24,066 bases of DNA, taken from a bacterium. GTDB taxonomy: Bacteria; UBP15; UBA6099. Below, one piece after another: positions 7,339-16,074 of the stretch; within the stretch, counting starts at the first letter, position 1; each line of letters opens with the position of its first letter. The stretch is from NCBI GenBank assembly GCA_029573925.1, contig JAKQBV010000048.1, positions 1-24,066 of the forward strand, in the 5' to 3' direction. The translations under genes and the position numbers were made by a program. A model generated the notes under the pieces. It saw nothing but the letters and a program-made list of their open reading frames with translations, was not told the origin of the DNA and did not search any database.

Positions 7339-7971
7339 ATGAAATCTCATGATGAGAATGATGTCGCAAGCGGCGGAAGCCAACAAGCATGGTGCCGGGA
7401 TTACAAGGGCCGGGAGTATTCTTATGAAGAGTTTCTAAAAATGGCGGAAGAATTCCATGGGTTCGGCGCTCCCGGTCTCGTGATCGGCGGCGCCATGGTT
7501 GGACTTGCGCTCAGGCATCTGCCTGAAGGCTGCATATTCAACGCGGTTTGTGAAACGGGGAAATGCCTCCCGGACGCGATCCAGATTCTCACCCTGTGTT
7601 CCACTGGCAACGAATGGATGAAAGTGAGCGACTACGGGCGTTTCGCGCTATCTTTTTATGACAAATACACAGGCGAAGGCGTCAGGGTTTTCCTCGATTC
7701 GTCGAAACTGGGCGATTATCCTGAACTTAAGAACTGGTTTTTCAGGCTTGTCCCCAAAAAAGAGCAGAACTTTCAACTGCTGATGAAAAACATCCGTGAC
7801 GCCCACGAAAGCATCTTGGGCGCACATCGCGTAACGGTTCCTGTGAAGTCCGGACATAAAGACGGGCCGAAAAAGATATTGACATGCCCGGAATGCGGAG
7901 AGGCATATCCCGAGTCCGATTCGGACTTATGCGCCGCCTGCGGCGGCGAATCATACTACAGCCAAGAATGA
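7339..7971 (+). CDS. FmdE-family protein with C-terminal zinc ribbon
   Basis: This 210-residue protein belongs to the formylmethanofuran dehydrogenase subunit E-like family (FmdE domain, residues about 28-165). The family's N-terminal HGHxxPG signature appears as HGFGAPGL. It is followed by CETGKCLPDAIQILTLCSTG and the DYGRFALSFYDKYTGEGVRV segment typical of the fold. The C-terminus carries a zinc-ribbon (CPECGEAYP, then CAACG). It is the first gene of the operon and lies 49 bases before the selenocysteine formate dehydrogenase. FmdE proteins occur beside molybdenum/tungsten enzymes in bacteria that have no methanofuran pathway, so a role in metal or cofactor handling for formate dehydrogenase is inferred. 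AAGGAG at 7321 sits 12 bases before the ATG, which is longer than usual; no better in-frame start was seen. Confidence 0.85.
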   Translation: MKSHDENDVASGGSQQAWCRDYKGREYSYEEFLKMAEEFHGFGAPGLVIGGAMVGLALRHLPEGCIFNAVCETGKCLPDAIQILTLCSTGNEWMKVSDYGRFALSFYDKYTGEGVRVFLDSSKLGDYPELKNWFFRLVPKKEQNFQLLMKNIRDAHESILGAHRVTVPVKSGHKDGPKKILTCPECGEAYPESDSDLCAACGGESYYSQE

Positions 7972-7991
7972 GCGCGGAAATCTGCGCGCTC
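7970..7991 (+). other. Intercistronic hairpin between fmdE and fdhA
   Basis: GAGCGCG (7970-7976) pairs perfectly with CGCGCTC (7985-7991) around an 8-base loop, and the hairpin begins at the fmdE stop codon. No T-tract follows. It is therefore more likely to affect mRNA stability or coupling than to terminate transcription. Confidence 0.4.
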
Positions 7992-8020
7992 AATTCATAT
8001 CGGCTGATGGTTTCAAAGGG

Positions 8021-10723
8021 GTGAGCACAATTCAAACATTAACATTAAACGGAGTTGAAGTTTCGTTCCGTGAAGGAATGACGATACTTGATGTCGCGCG
8101 CAAAAACGGAGTGAGAATTCCGACTCTTTGCCACGAATCGGCGCTTGAACCGTACGGCGCGTGCAGAATCTGTGTTGTTGAAGTCGAGGGAGCGCGCGCG
8201 CCCGTAGCGTCTTGCTGCGTCCCGGCGGCGCAGGGCATGGCGGTTCGCACCGAAACGCCGCGCATTCAACGGGCGCGAAGAGCTATTATTGAACTGCTTC
8301 TGTCAGACCATCCTGAAGACTGCCTTTCATGCGAGAAAGCGGGAGCTTGCAGCCTTCAGGAATACGCTTACGAGTTCGGCGCGCGTAAGTCGCGTTACCC
8401 ATCGGCGGAGAAACATAATTATGCAGCGCTGGACGACAATCCATTCTATGTGCGCGACTACAACAAGTGCATACTTTGCGGGCGATGTGTTCGGACGTGC
8501 GCCGAGGTTCAGGGCGATTGCGTAATCGACTTCGCTCATCGCGGCTATGACACAGCCGTTTCCACGCCTATAAATCGCGGCCTCATCGAATCTCAATGTG
8601 TGTTATGCGGCAATTGCGTCCAGTCCTGCCCGGTTGGCGCTCTTACTGAAAAAAAATCTATCCGCATGGGACGCTCGTGGGAAATGGAAAAAGTAAGAAC
8701 CACGTGTCCGTACTGCGGAGTCGGCTGCCAGCAATGGCTGCATGTGAAGGATGGGAAAATTGTCAAAGTGACAGGAGTTAAAAATGCCGAACCGAACAGA
8801 GGGCGTCTTTGCGTAAAGGGCCGATTCGGTTATGACTTCATCTATTCGGAGGAAAGACTCAAGACTCCGCTTATCAGAGAAGGCGACGCTTTCCGCGAAG
8901 CCACATGGGATGAAGCTCTCGATCTGACCGCAGATAAGATAAAGGAAATTATTAAGAAACACGGGCCGGACGCGGTTGCGGGCGTTAGCTGCGCCCGCAG
9001 TATAAACGAAGATTCATACAACATGCAAAAGCTGTTTCGCTCGGTCTTTAAGACGAACAACATAGATCACTGCGCGCGGGTTTGACACGCGCCCACAGTG
9101 GCCGGTCTGGCCACTTCGTTCGGCTCCGGAGCAATGACAAACAGCTTTAACGAGTTCTCCTCGGCAAAGCTTTTTCTGATAATCGGCTCAAACATGACAG
9201 AGGCGCATCCAGTTGCCGCCACGTTGGTCAAGAACGCCGTCGTGAACCGCGGCGCCCGGATGATACTAATCGACCCGCGCGCCCATCGCCTCGCTGAATT
9301 CGCGGATATCCATTGCCGCCTGAACGTCGGCAGCGACATAGCGTTGCTCAACGGGATAATGCATGTTCTTATCGCGGAGAATCTGTACGATAAGGATTAC
9401 GTGGAGAACTTCACGGAGAATTTTGAAGCGTTGAAAGCGAAGGCGGCGGAATATCCGCCGGAGAGAGCTTCGGCAATAAGCGGCGTGAGCGCGGACACTA
9501 TCCGCGCGGCGGCCCGGATGCTCGCTTCCGCAAATGCGGCAATGGTTATTTATACACTCGGCATAACCGAGCATGTGTGCGGCACGCATAACGTCATGTC
9601 TGTGGCGAACCTTCAGATGCTGCTCGGCAACGTGGGGCTTAAGGGCGGAGGGGTGAACCCTCTGCGGGGACAGAACAACGTGCAGGGCGCGTGCGATATG
9701 GGAGCGCTGCCGAATGTGTTTCCCGGATATCAGAGAGTTGAGGACGCGGCAGTCCGGGCGAAGTTCGAGAAAGCATGGGACGTCAAAGAGCTTCCCGGCA
9801 AAGAAGGATTGAAAAGCCCCGCAATGCTGGAATTGGCAAAATCGGGCAATGTCAAAGCTCTTTGGATTTTCGGTGAAAACCTCGCAAACTCCGAGCCTGA
9901 TATAAGCCATGTGGAACGCTGCCTAGAGTCATGCGAATTTCTAGTGTGCCAAGACATATTTCCTACGGAAACAACGCGGTTCGCGGACGTGATATTTCCT
10001 GCGGCCGCTTGGAGCGAGAACGAAGGCACGTTCACGAGCAGCGAGCGGCGGGTCAACATGACGCGCGCCGCAAGCAAAGCGCCGGGCGCGGCCATGCCCA
10101 ACTGGTGGATTTTCAAACAGATAGCGAAACGCTTCGGACAGGAATGGAAACCGGACAGCGCGCAGGAGATATGGGACAACGAGGTGTCCGCCCTCGCGCC
10201 TGCGCTCGCCGGCATCAAATACCATCGCTTAACAAATGACGGCATACAGTGGCCATGTCCGTCAATAGACCATCCGGGAACAGGTTTCCTTCACAAAGAC
10301 GGAAAATTCACAAGGGGCAAAGGGCTGTTCACACCGGTGGACTGGGTTCCCCCCGCTGAAATCCCAGACGAAGAGTATCCTTTCGTGTTGAGCACTGGAA
10401 GGCGGCTGACTCACTATCATACAAGAACACAGACCGGCAGGTGTCAGGGATTCGACGATGTTCTGGGAGAGGAGTCGGCGGATATTTCGCCAGAAGACGC
10501 CGAGCGACTCGGCGTAAGCGGCGGTGAAAAAGTGCGAGTTTGTTCTCGTCGCGGCTCGGTGGAAGTCAAGGCGAAAGTAACGAAAGAAGTCCCTCCCGGT
10601 CTAGTTTGGATGGCGTTCCATTTCCGCGAAGGATGCGCCAACTGGCTCACGAACGCCGCTTTCGACAGCATCACGCAAACCGCCGAATACAAAGCGTGCG
10701 CTGTGAGCGTCGAAAAGATTTGA
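8021..10723 (+). CDS. fdhA: Selenocysteine formate dehydrogenase, catalytic alpha subunit (cytoplasmic, TGA at 9083 read as Sec)
   Basis: The gene encodes 900 residues when the in-frame TGA at 9083-9085 is read as selenocysteine 355. The surrounding HCARV-U-HAPTVAGL matches the conserved Sec context of formate dehydrogenases. The enzyme oxidises formate to CO2, or runs the reverse, at a bis-MGD molybdenum or tungsten centre. The N-terminus carries a 2Fe-2S ferredoxin domain (C37, C48, C51, C65 or C66). A NuoG-like DHPEDCLSCEKAGAC cluster and two 4Fe-4S motifs (CILCGRCVRTC, CVLCGNCVQSC) follow. The catalytic-domain 4Fe-4S site begins at C229 (CPYCGVGC). There is no Tat signal, so it is cytoplasmic. 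Its length is typical of FdhA from acetogens and other anaerobes. No NuoE/NuoF-like partner or hydrogenase lies beside it, so the electron acceptor is open. The start is GTG 8021 with a close, weak AAAGGGG. MoeA and an ABC importer follow. Confidence 0.93.
9083..9115 (+). promoter_or_regulatory. Bacterial SECIS element in fdhA (first formate dehydrogenase)
   Basis: Eleven bases after the TGA there is a perfect 7-bp stem, AGTGGCC (9097-9103) and GGCCACT (9109-9115), closing the loop GGTCT. Spacing and loop agree with the SelB-binding hairpin of E. coli fdhF as I recall it (11 bases, loop GGUCU). This supports decoding of the TGA as selenocysteine. Confidence 0.88.
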
Positions 10724-10794
10724 GCGAGGCGTTAGACGAATTGCGTCGCCGCGAGCGAGCTAAACCGCGCCGTAGTAATAGAACTGAGGAGAAA

Positions 10795-12048
10795 ATGTCA
10801 AATTGTGAAGCCGCGACAACTCGGAATCCGAAGGATAGCGCCATGTTCGTGTATGAAGACGCGCTCGCGGCCATTTTTAATCATCTGCCGCTCATGGACG
10901 CCGAGAGCATCGAGATCTGTGATTGCTCCGGCAGAGTTCTGGCGGAGGACGTTGTGTCGGAGATCGATGCGCCGGCCTTAGATGTCTCTGCAATGGACGG
11001 CTATGCCGTGAATTCGCTCGACACATGCGGCATAGCAGCCGGCGTTCCGCTTAAGCTTAGAGTAGCCGGCTGCGTCAGAGCGGGAGACTGCCACGGCGGA
11101 GTTCTATCCAGCGGAACTGCTGCGCGAATTTTCACAGGCGCGCCTCTGCCGGCAGGCTCCGACGCTGTTATTCCTGAGGAAAACGCGGAAGCGCTCGACG
11201 GACACATTTTGATTGACGATAATGTAGCCGTAAAGCAATATGTGAGAAGTCGAGGAAACGACCTGAGAAAAGGAACAAAACTGTTTTCATCGGGACATAT
11301 TCTACGAGCGGCAGACGCCGCCTTAATCGCTGGAGCCGGCATAGCGCGCGTCAACGTCGGGAAATCGCCTTTGGCCGGCATCATAACTACCGGCAACGAA
11401 CTCGCCGCTCCCGGCGACCCGCTTGGATCGGGCATGATTTATGACGCAAATCGGTGTTTCTTCGCAGCCAGATGCGCCGAACTCAAAGTCAGGCATTCGT
11501 TGCGCGATATTGTGAGAGACGATTACGAAGAACTGAAAGTCTCCGTTCTGAACGCGGCGGACAGTTGCGATCTGGTGACGACAAGCGGCGGAACATCCGT
11601 CGGCGAATTTGATTTTATGGCTTCTCTCCTAGAAAAGGAAGGCGAACTGATTTTCTGGAATGCCAGAACCAAGCCCAGAAGACCTGTGGTATTCGGAACT
11701 CTGAGAGGAAAACCATTCTTCGGACTGCCCGGAAATTCGGTTTCAGCGATGATAGGTTTCGAGATGTTTGTCAAACCGGCCCTGATGAAGATGATGGGAG
11801 CCTCTCAAGCGGCTCCCGAACGGATTAGGGCCTTTATGGAAAACTCGTATTTCGAGAACGCAGATCGCACGCGCTTCACGCGGGGACATCTCCGTTATTC
11901 CAGCGGCAAAGCCCTTGTTCATGCTCTTGATCCCCGCGAAACGGGCATGGCCTCAAATCTTGCCAAAACTAATTGTCTGATCGTGATGCCCGCCGATATC
12001 GATTCCTATTCGGAAGGCGATGTCGTTGAAGTTATCATGTTGCGATAA
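10795..12048 (+). CDS. moeA: Molybdopterin molybdenumtransferase MoeA
   Basis: This 417-residue protein inserts molybdate (or tungstate) into adenylylated molybdopterin, the last common step of molybdenum cofactor synthesis, in the cytoplasm. Family motifs are clear: DVSAMDGYAV at residues 63-72, IFTGAPLPAGSDAVIPEE, RGNDLRKGTKLFSSG, ITTGNEL, TTSGGTSVGEFDF near 262-274, and FGLPGNSVSAMIGFEMF. The length is normal for MoeA. The start was set at ATG 10795 because GAGGAG lies just upstream; the frame stays open upstream but there overlaps fdhA. It lies 71 bases after fdhA and nine bases before the importer lipoprotein, so cofactor insertion is co-expressed with the enzyme and with metal uptake. 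No moaA, moaC, mogA or mobA is present in the window. Confidence 0.93.
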   Translation: MSNCEAATTRNPKDSAMFVYEDALAAIFNHLPLMDAESIEICDCSGRVLAEDVVSEIDAPALDVSAMDGYAVNSLDTCGIAAGVPLKLRVAGCVRAGDCHGGVLSSGTAARIFTGAPLPAGSDAVIPEENAEALDGHILIDDNVAVKQYVRSRGNDLRKGTKLFSSGHILRAADAALIAGAGIARVNVGKSPLAGIITTGNELAAPGDPLGSGMIYDANRCFFAARCAELKVRHSLRDIVRDDYEELKVSVLNAADSCDLVTTSGGTSVGEFDFMASLLEKEGELIFWNARTKPRRPVVFGTLRGKPFFGLPGNSVSAMIGFEMFVKPALMKMMGASQAAPERIRAFMENSYFENADRTRFTRGHLRYSSGKALVHALDPRETGMASNLAKTNCLIVMPADIDSYSEGDVVEVIMLR

Positions 12049-12057
12049 GGATATATT

Positions 12058-13167
12058 ATGCCGAGCGTTTGCAACCGCAATTGCGTAATGAAAAACCACC
12101 GTTCATGGCGGCGTTTCGGAGCGGAGCTTTTTGCTCTTCTGTCGCTGTTTTTCTTATGCGGGTGCCGGGATGATCATAACGCGGCGGGCCCCTCCGCCGA
12201 TAGCTTGATAAGAATCATCGACAAATGCGGCAGAGAAGTCGAAGTTCCGAAGAAAACAACCCGCATTCTTGCCACTGGCGCAGTGGATATGGTTTTGGCG
12301 TATATGCTAGCGCCTGACAAGCTGATGGGCTTCAATGTTGAGCCGAACGGGGATTTCATTCCGGAAAAATATCGCAACCTTCCCGTTCTGGGAGGGTGGC
12401 ATACGGCCCAATCCGGCAACTATGAATCATTCATCGCCGCCGATCCGGACGTGATTTTCGCCGGAGGACCGGAAAATATTGAAAGAATGCAATCCCGATT
12501 CGGCAGTATTCCTGTGGTGTGTCTCGACAGATGGAATGGATTTGAAAACTATGAAGACTCGATTCGACTCCTAGGGCGAGCGGCGGGAGAAGTGGAAAAA
12601 ACAGAGGAACTGATAGCATGGCACAAAGAGGCAGTGCGCCTCGTCGAATCAAGAACGAATGATATTCCCGACGAGAAAAAAGTCCGCGTCTATTACGCCG
12701 AGGGAAAAAAGGGACTTAACACCGAGCCGTCCGAGTCGCCCCGCACCGAGTTGATAGAAGTTTGCGGAGGCGTGAATGTGGCCTCTATCGATATGAAAAA
12801 CGACAAGCGGCAGGGCATGGCCGAGGTTTCCATGGAACAGGTTATCAGTTGGAACCCGGCGGTGATTATCATCGGACGCGGAACGCAAAACACCCTTAAA
12901 AAGGAAATCATGTCTCATCCCAAATGGAAAAGCGTCGAAGCGGCGCGAAGCGGCCGCGTCTATGTCAGACCTGACAACCCTTTTTCATGGTTCGACGGCC
13001 CGCCCGGACCCAATCAGATTGTCGGGATATACTGGACTGCCAAAATACTTTATCCTGAACTGTTTTCGGACATTGATTTGAAGAAAAAAACGCGTGATTT
13101 TTACTCGAAGTTCTACCATTACGAACTTTCCGAAAGCCAACTGTCGAGCTTGATCGGGGACCTATGA
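12058..13167 (+). CDS. ABC importer substrate-binding lipoprotein (BtuF/FepB/MolA type)
   Basis: This is a 369-residue periplasmic-binding protein of the class III (iron-complex/B12/MolA) fold. The N-terminus is basic, then hydrophobic (AELFALLSLFFLCGC), ending in a lipobox-like LCGC with lipidated C36, so membrane anchoring is predicted. Recognisable family segments are IIDKCGREVEVPKKTTRILA, YESFIAADPDVIFAGGPENI, WNPAVIIIGRG and the C-terminal PFSWFDGPPGPNQ. ATG 12058 has AAGG upstream; ATG 12088 would also give a signal peptide but lacks a ribosome site. The gene overlaps the permease by four bases (ATGA). Given moeA and formate dehydrogenase in the same operon, molybdate or tungstate is the likely ligand, by analogy with Haemophilus influenzae MolABC. 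Siderophore, haem or cobalamin cannot be excluded from sequence. Confidence 0.88.
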   Translation: MPSVCNRNCVMKNHRSWRRFGAELFALLSLFFLCGCRDDHNAAGPSADSLIRIIDKCGREVEVPKKTTRILATGAVDMVLAYMLAPDKLMGFNVEPNGDFIPEKYRNLPVLGGWHTAQSGNYESFIAADPDVIFAGGPENIERMQSRFGSIPVVCLDRWNGFENYEDSIRLLGRAAGEVEKTEELIAWHKEAVRLVESRTNDIPDEKKVRVYYAEGKKGLNTEPSESPRTELIEVCGGVNVASIDMKNDKRQGMAEVSMEQVISWNPAVIIIGRGTQNTLKKEIMSHPKWKSVEAARSGRVYVRPDNPFSWFDGPPGPNQIVGIYWTAKILYPELFSDIDLKKKTRDFYSKFYHYELSESQLSSLIGDL

Positions 13168-14231
13168 AAGCGAAAACATCTTCGAAAGAAAGCTCGATAA
13201 ACGGAGACAACGGCGCTTGCGGCGGCGAAGCCGGCGTGAAACGAGCGATATTTTCATCCGTTCTCGTCGTTGCTCTGATACTGCTTGTCATAGCGTCGTT
13301 TATCATAGGCAGATATCCGGTAGGAATCGCCGAATTAGTCAGATTTCTTCTGACGGGAGAGGATTTGACGGAAGGCGGCATTCTGAAAACGGTCGTGTAT
13401 CACATCAGATTTCCGAGAATAATCGCGGCGATTATGGCTGGCGCTGGCCTGTCTGCGGCGGGAACGGCGTTTCAAGGCCTGTTCAGAAACCCTATAGCCT
13501 CGCCGGACATATTGGGCGTGGCTTCCGGAGCCGGATTCGGCGCCGGACTTGGAATTCTCCTGAGCGGGGAAATAGCGGTCGTGCAGACGCTCGCCTTTGC
13601 TTTCGGCCTTCTGTCAGTCGGGCTGGTTTATGTGGCTGGCAGGTTTGTAAAGAGCAATTCCACGCTTGCCCTCATACTGGCGGGAATGGCTGTCGGCGGC
13701 GTTTTCAACGCTTTGCTTGCCATGTTGAAATATGTCGCAGACCCCGTGGATCAGCTTCCGTCCATCGTCTTCTGGCTGATGGGCAGCCTCGCTTCGGTGG
13801 ACAACCGAGACATTATGTTCGCAGCCGTTCCGATGACTGTCGGCTTGGCTGTTCTGTATTCGATCAGGTGGCGACTGAACATAATGGCAATGGGCGAAGA
13901 AGAAGCCATGACGCTCGGTTTGAATACCACGAGATTCAGGTTTATAACCGTCGTAAGCGCCACGATGGTCACCGCTTCAGTAGTGTGCGTCAGCGGCATA
14001 ATCGGCTGGATAGGGCTTGTCATACCGCATATATGCAGAATGATAGTCGGCCCATGTCACAAAAAACTTCTTCCGGTGTCCGCCCTGATGGGCGCGGTTT
14101 ACTTGCTTTTCATAGACAACATCGCGCGCTCCTCGGCGTCCGTCGAGATTCCTCTCGGAATTCTCACGGCTCTCGTCGGCGCTCCGGTTTTTCTATATCT
14201 CATAGCAACCAATGACAGGAGCTGGGCATGA
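13164..14231 (+). CDS. ABC importer permease (FecCD/BtuC/MolB family)
   Basis: This 355-residue integral membrane protein has a short hydrophilic N-tail of about 27 residues and then about nine to ten hydrophobic helices (the first is IFSSVLVVALILLVIASFII). The FecCD-family signature FRNPIASPDILGVASGAGFG is seen near residues 108-127. The coupling region toward the ATPase (EEEAMTLGLNTTRFRF) and the IGLVIPHICRMIVG segment are also characteristic. It presumably works as a homodimer with the ATPase below. It starts at an ATGA overlap with the lipoprotein gene and ends at another with the ATPase gene, so the three are translationally coupled. The substrate is inferred only from context (molybdenum or tungsten oxyanion). 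Confidence 0.92.
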   Translation: MKAKTSSKESSINGDNGACGGEAGVKRAIFSSVLVVALILLVIASFIIGRYPVGIAELVRFLLTGEDLTEGGILKTVVYHIRFPRIIAAIMAGAGLSAAGTAFQGLFRNPIASPDILGVASGAGFGAGLGILLSGEIAVVQTLAFAFGLLSVGLVYVAGRFVKSNSTLALILAGMAVGGVFNALLAMLKYVADPVDQLPSIVFWLMGSLASVDNRDIMFAAVPMTVGLAVLYSIRWRLNIMAMGEEEAMTLGLNTTRFRFITVVSATMVTASVVCVSGIIGWIGLVIPHICRMIVGPCHKKLLPVSALMGAVYLLFIDNIARSSASVEIPLGILTALVGAPVFLYLIATNDRSWA

Positions 14232-15121
14232 TAACAGTCAAAGAAGCTGGTTTCAGGTACAATGAATCTGAGCAAGAGGCAGGAGGTTTTAGAAATATTT
14301 CCTTTTCTCTCCAGAGAGGGGAAATACTATCAATCCTCGGACCGAATGGGTGCGGAAAGACAACTCTTCTCAAATGCCTTAACAACTTGCGCGTCCCCGA
14401 CAGAGGCTCGGTTTCCATAAACGGCAAAAACATCTCCGGGATGTCAAGGGATCAGATCGCCCGACGAGTCGGATACATGCCTCAATCGCACCGTCCGGTG
14501 TTTCCTCTTTCTGTTCTTGACGTCATTCTTACAGGGCGCGCGCCTCACCTCGGCTCATTCTCCTCTCCGGGCAAAAAAGATATTGCCATAGCTCGCGAGG
14601 CCTTGGAAGCTCTCGGTCTGTCCGGCCTCAGCGACAGGCCGTACAACCACCTGAGCGAAGGCGAACGGCAACTGGTGTTTTTAGCCAGAGTGCTCGCTCA
14701 GAAACCTTTGGCTCTTTTTCTTGACGAGCCTGTCTCGCATCTGGATTTCGGCAATCAGACGAGATTTCTAAAATTAGTGGGCTGTCTGGCCGAAAGCGGC
14801 ATGGCCATTGTTATTACGTCTCATTTCCCGGACCATTCGTTTCTTCTTCCCGGCAAAGTGGCTCTTATGAACAAAGGTGTGTTCGTAAAAATCGGCTCTC
14901 CGGAAGATGTCATTACTGAAGATAATATGAGAGAAGTTTACGGAATCAACGTCAAAATCTTGGAAGTCGAAGCAGGAGCCATGAGAAAGATTTGCGTGCC
15001 GGTCTTTGACGCCAATGCTGCGGACGATTCATCTATGCTCGGATCGAGGAAAACATATCGCGAAACCATGAAGTATTTATCAATGAACGGAATGAAAAAC
15101 AAATCGTTGAAACTCAACTGA
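14228..15121 (+). CDS. ABC importer ATP-binding protein (FecE/BtuD/MolC type)
   Basis: This 297-residue ATPase energises the importer. Walker A is GPNGCGKTT starting at residue 38, the Q-loop is YMPQSHRP, and the ABC signature is LSEGERQ at 142-148. Walker B is LALFLDEP near 163-170, followed by the D-loop SHLD and the H-loop ITSHFPDH. The C-terminal tail of about 50 residues beyond the usual core is unremarkable in sequence. The gene follows the permease with an ATGA overlap, and 49 bases separate it from the DUF364 gene. The order binding protein, permease, ATPase is the standard arrangement for class II importers. Confidence 0.94.
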   Translation: MITVKEAGFRYNESEQEAGGFRNISFSLQRGEILSILGPNGCGKTTLLKCLNNLRVPDRGSVSINGKNISGMSRDQIARRVGYMPQSHRPVFPLSVLDVILTGRAPHLGSFSSPGKKDIAIAREALEALGLSGLSDRPYNHLSEGERQLVFLARVLAQKPLALFLDEPVSHLDFGNQTRFLKLVGCLAESGMAIVITSHFPDHSFLLPGKVALMNKGVFVKIGSPEDVITEDNMREVYGINVKILEVEAGAMRKICVPVFDANAADDSSMLGSRKTYRETMKYLSMNGMKNKSLKLN

Positions 15122-15170
15122 CGCATTTTCAAAGTCGCGCTTCTGCGCACAACCAGCGGAGACGAAAGAT

Positions 15171-15923
15171 ATGACGAATTGCAGCTTGATTGAAGATCTC
15201 ATCGAGTCAGTAATAAAATACGACACCGCAACAAAAGATGTCCGGGTCGGCCTTTCGTGGGCGGGCGTTCATGGCGACAGATGTGGGATCGCTACAGTTT
15301 ACGAACCGCGCAACTCCGCAGGCAATTATACGAACCGCATGGGTTCGCTCACTGACAATTCGACCCTCGAACTCGCTTGCTTAGCTAGATCGTGGAACCT
15401 TGTGGAAGCGGGAATCGGCGTGGCAGCGATAAACTCGATGGTTCCATTGTCAGAAAATTGCGAAAATAATGCAGTCGACATCATTCTTGACATGGCGAAA
15501 GATAAAAATATTGTCATGGTGGGCGCTTTTCCTTTTTCAGAAAAAATCAGAAGGATCGCAAAACAGTTGTGGGTGCTTGAACTTGATCAGGAGCTTATTG
15601 ATCCCGACGGCGGCGTCATACCCTCCTCAGCGTCTGAATATGTGATTCCGGAAAGCGACATCGTCGTCATAACCGGCTCGGCGGTCGTCAACAAGTCCAT
15701 CGAGCGTTTGCTCGCGCTGTCGTCCGAAGCGAACGCATACACAATCGTCATGGGGCCGAGCACCCCGATGTCAAATGTTTTGTTCGACTACGGGGCGGAC
15801 CTTATTGCCGGCGTAAGAGTCCTAAAGCCAGAAGCAATCATGCGCAAACTAAGCCAAAGCGGCGGCATTCTGACCCCAATGAACTGCCCCGGCGAATTAG
15901 CCTATATCACGATAAATAAGTAG
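15171..15923 (+). CDS. DUF4213/DUF364 putative metal-chelation protein
   Basis: This 250-residue cytoplasmic protein begins at ATG 15171 with GGAGACG upstream. The N-terminal part (residues about 5-85) fits DUF4213, an enolase-like N-domain, with RVGLSWAGVHGDRCGIATVY and ELACLARSWNLVEAGIGVAA. The rest fits the DUF364 Rossmann-like domain: NIVMVGAFPFSEKIRR, PESDIVVITGSAVVNKSIE, and TIVMGPSTPMSNVLFDYGAD. The family has been proposed to chelate heavy metals and often sits beside FecCD-type importers. As the last gene of a formate dehydrogenase, moeA and importer operon, it may hold or hand over imported molybdenum or tungsten. That role is an inference; no enzymatic activity can be read from the sequence. 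Confidence 0.85.
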   Translation: MTNCSLIEDLIESVIKYDTATKDVRVGLSWAGVHGDRCGIATVYEPRNSAGNYTNRMGSLTDNSTLELACLARSWNLVEAGIGVAAINSMVPLSENCENNAVDIILDMAKDKNIVMVGAFPFSEKIRRIAKQLWVLELDQELIDPDGGVIPSSASEYVIPESDIVVITGSAVVNKSIERLLALSSEANAYTIVMGPSTPMSNVLFDYGADLIAGVRVLKPEAIMRKLSQSGGILTPMNCPGELAYITINK

Positions 15924-15998
15924 TTTGTATAAATAACCGTCTCCAATACTTCTTCGTCGTATTCAGTCATCCTATTTTAATAATACGTTCAACATATA

Positions 15999-16073
15999 TG
16001 TTAATATTAACACAGCATAATATGTTAATAATAACATGCTTATTATTGTGCTAATAATAACACATATTATGCT
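15999..16073 (+). repeat. AT-rich palindrome array upstream of the second formate dehydrogenase promoter
   Basis: Three related palindromic units are present: TGTTAATATTAACA (15999-16012, a perfect palindrome), TGTTAATAATAACA (16023-16036) and TGCTAATAATAACA (16049-16062). Their start-to-start spacing is 24 and 26 bases. In addition AGCATAATATGT (16014-16025) is exactly inverted at 16062-16073. The array ends one base before the -35 box. It looks like a set of operators for a dimeric regulator, possibly an activator. The 257-base gap 15924-16180 holds no gene. Confidence 0.6.
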
Positions 16074-16074
16074 A

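Noticed and set aside
9083..9085. In-frame TGA splitting the first formate dehydrogenase, as in a pseudogene or frameshift.
   Set aside because: The frame is unchanged on both sides, the residues match the conserved selenocysteine site, and a clean SECIS hairpin follows. It is a selenocysteine codon.
10540..10794. N-terminal extension of moeA overlapping fdhA.
   Set aside because: MoeA homology begins just after ATG 10795, which has GAGGAG upstream. The earlier frame is antisense-like, low-complexity sequence inside fdhA.
13217..14215. Long overlapping 332-codon open frame in another frame of the permease gene.
   Set aside because: It is arginine-rich shadow sequence with no recognisable domain and no ribosome site. 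The permease frame has clear family motifs and coupled start and stop overlaps.
15999..16073. CRISPR-like repeat array.
   Set aside because: Units are short, AT-rich palindromes with no unique spacers of regular length, placed exactly at a promoter. Operators are a better explanation.
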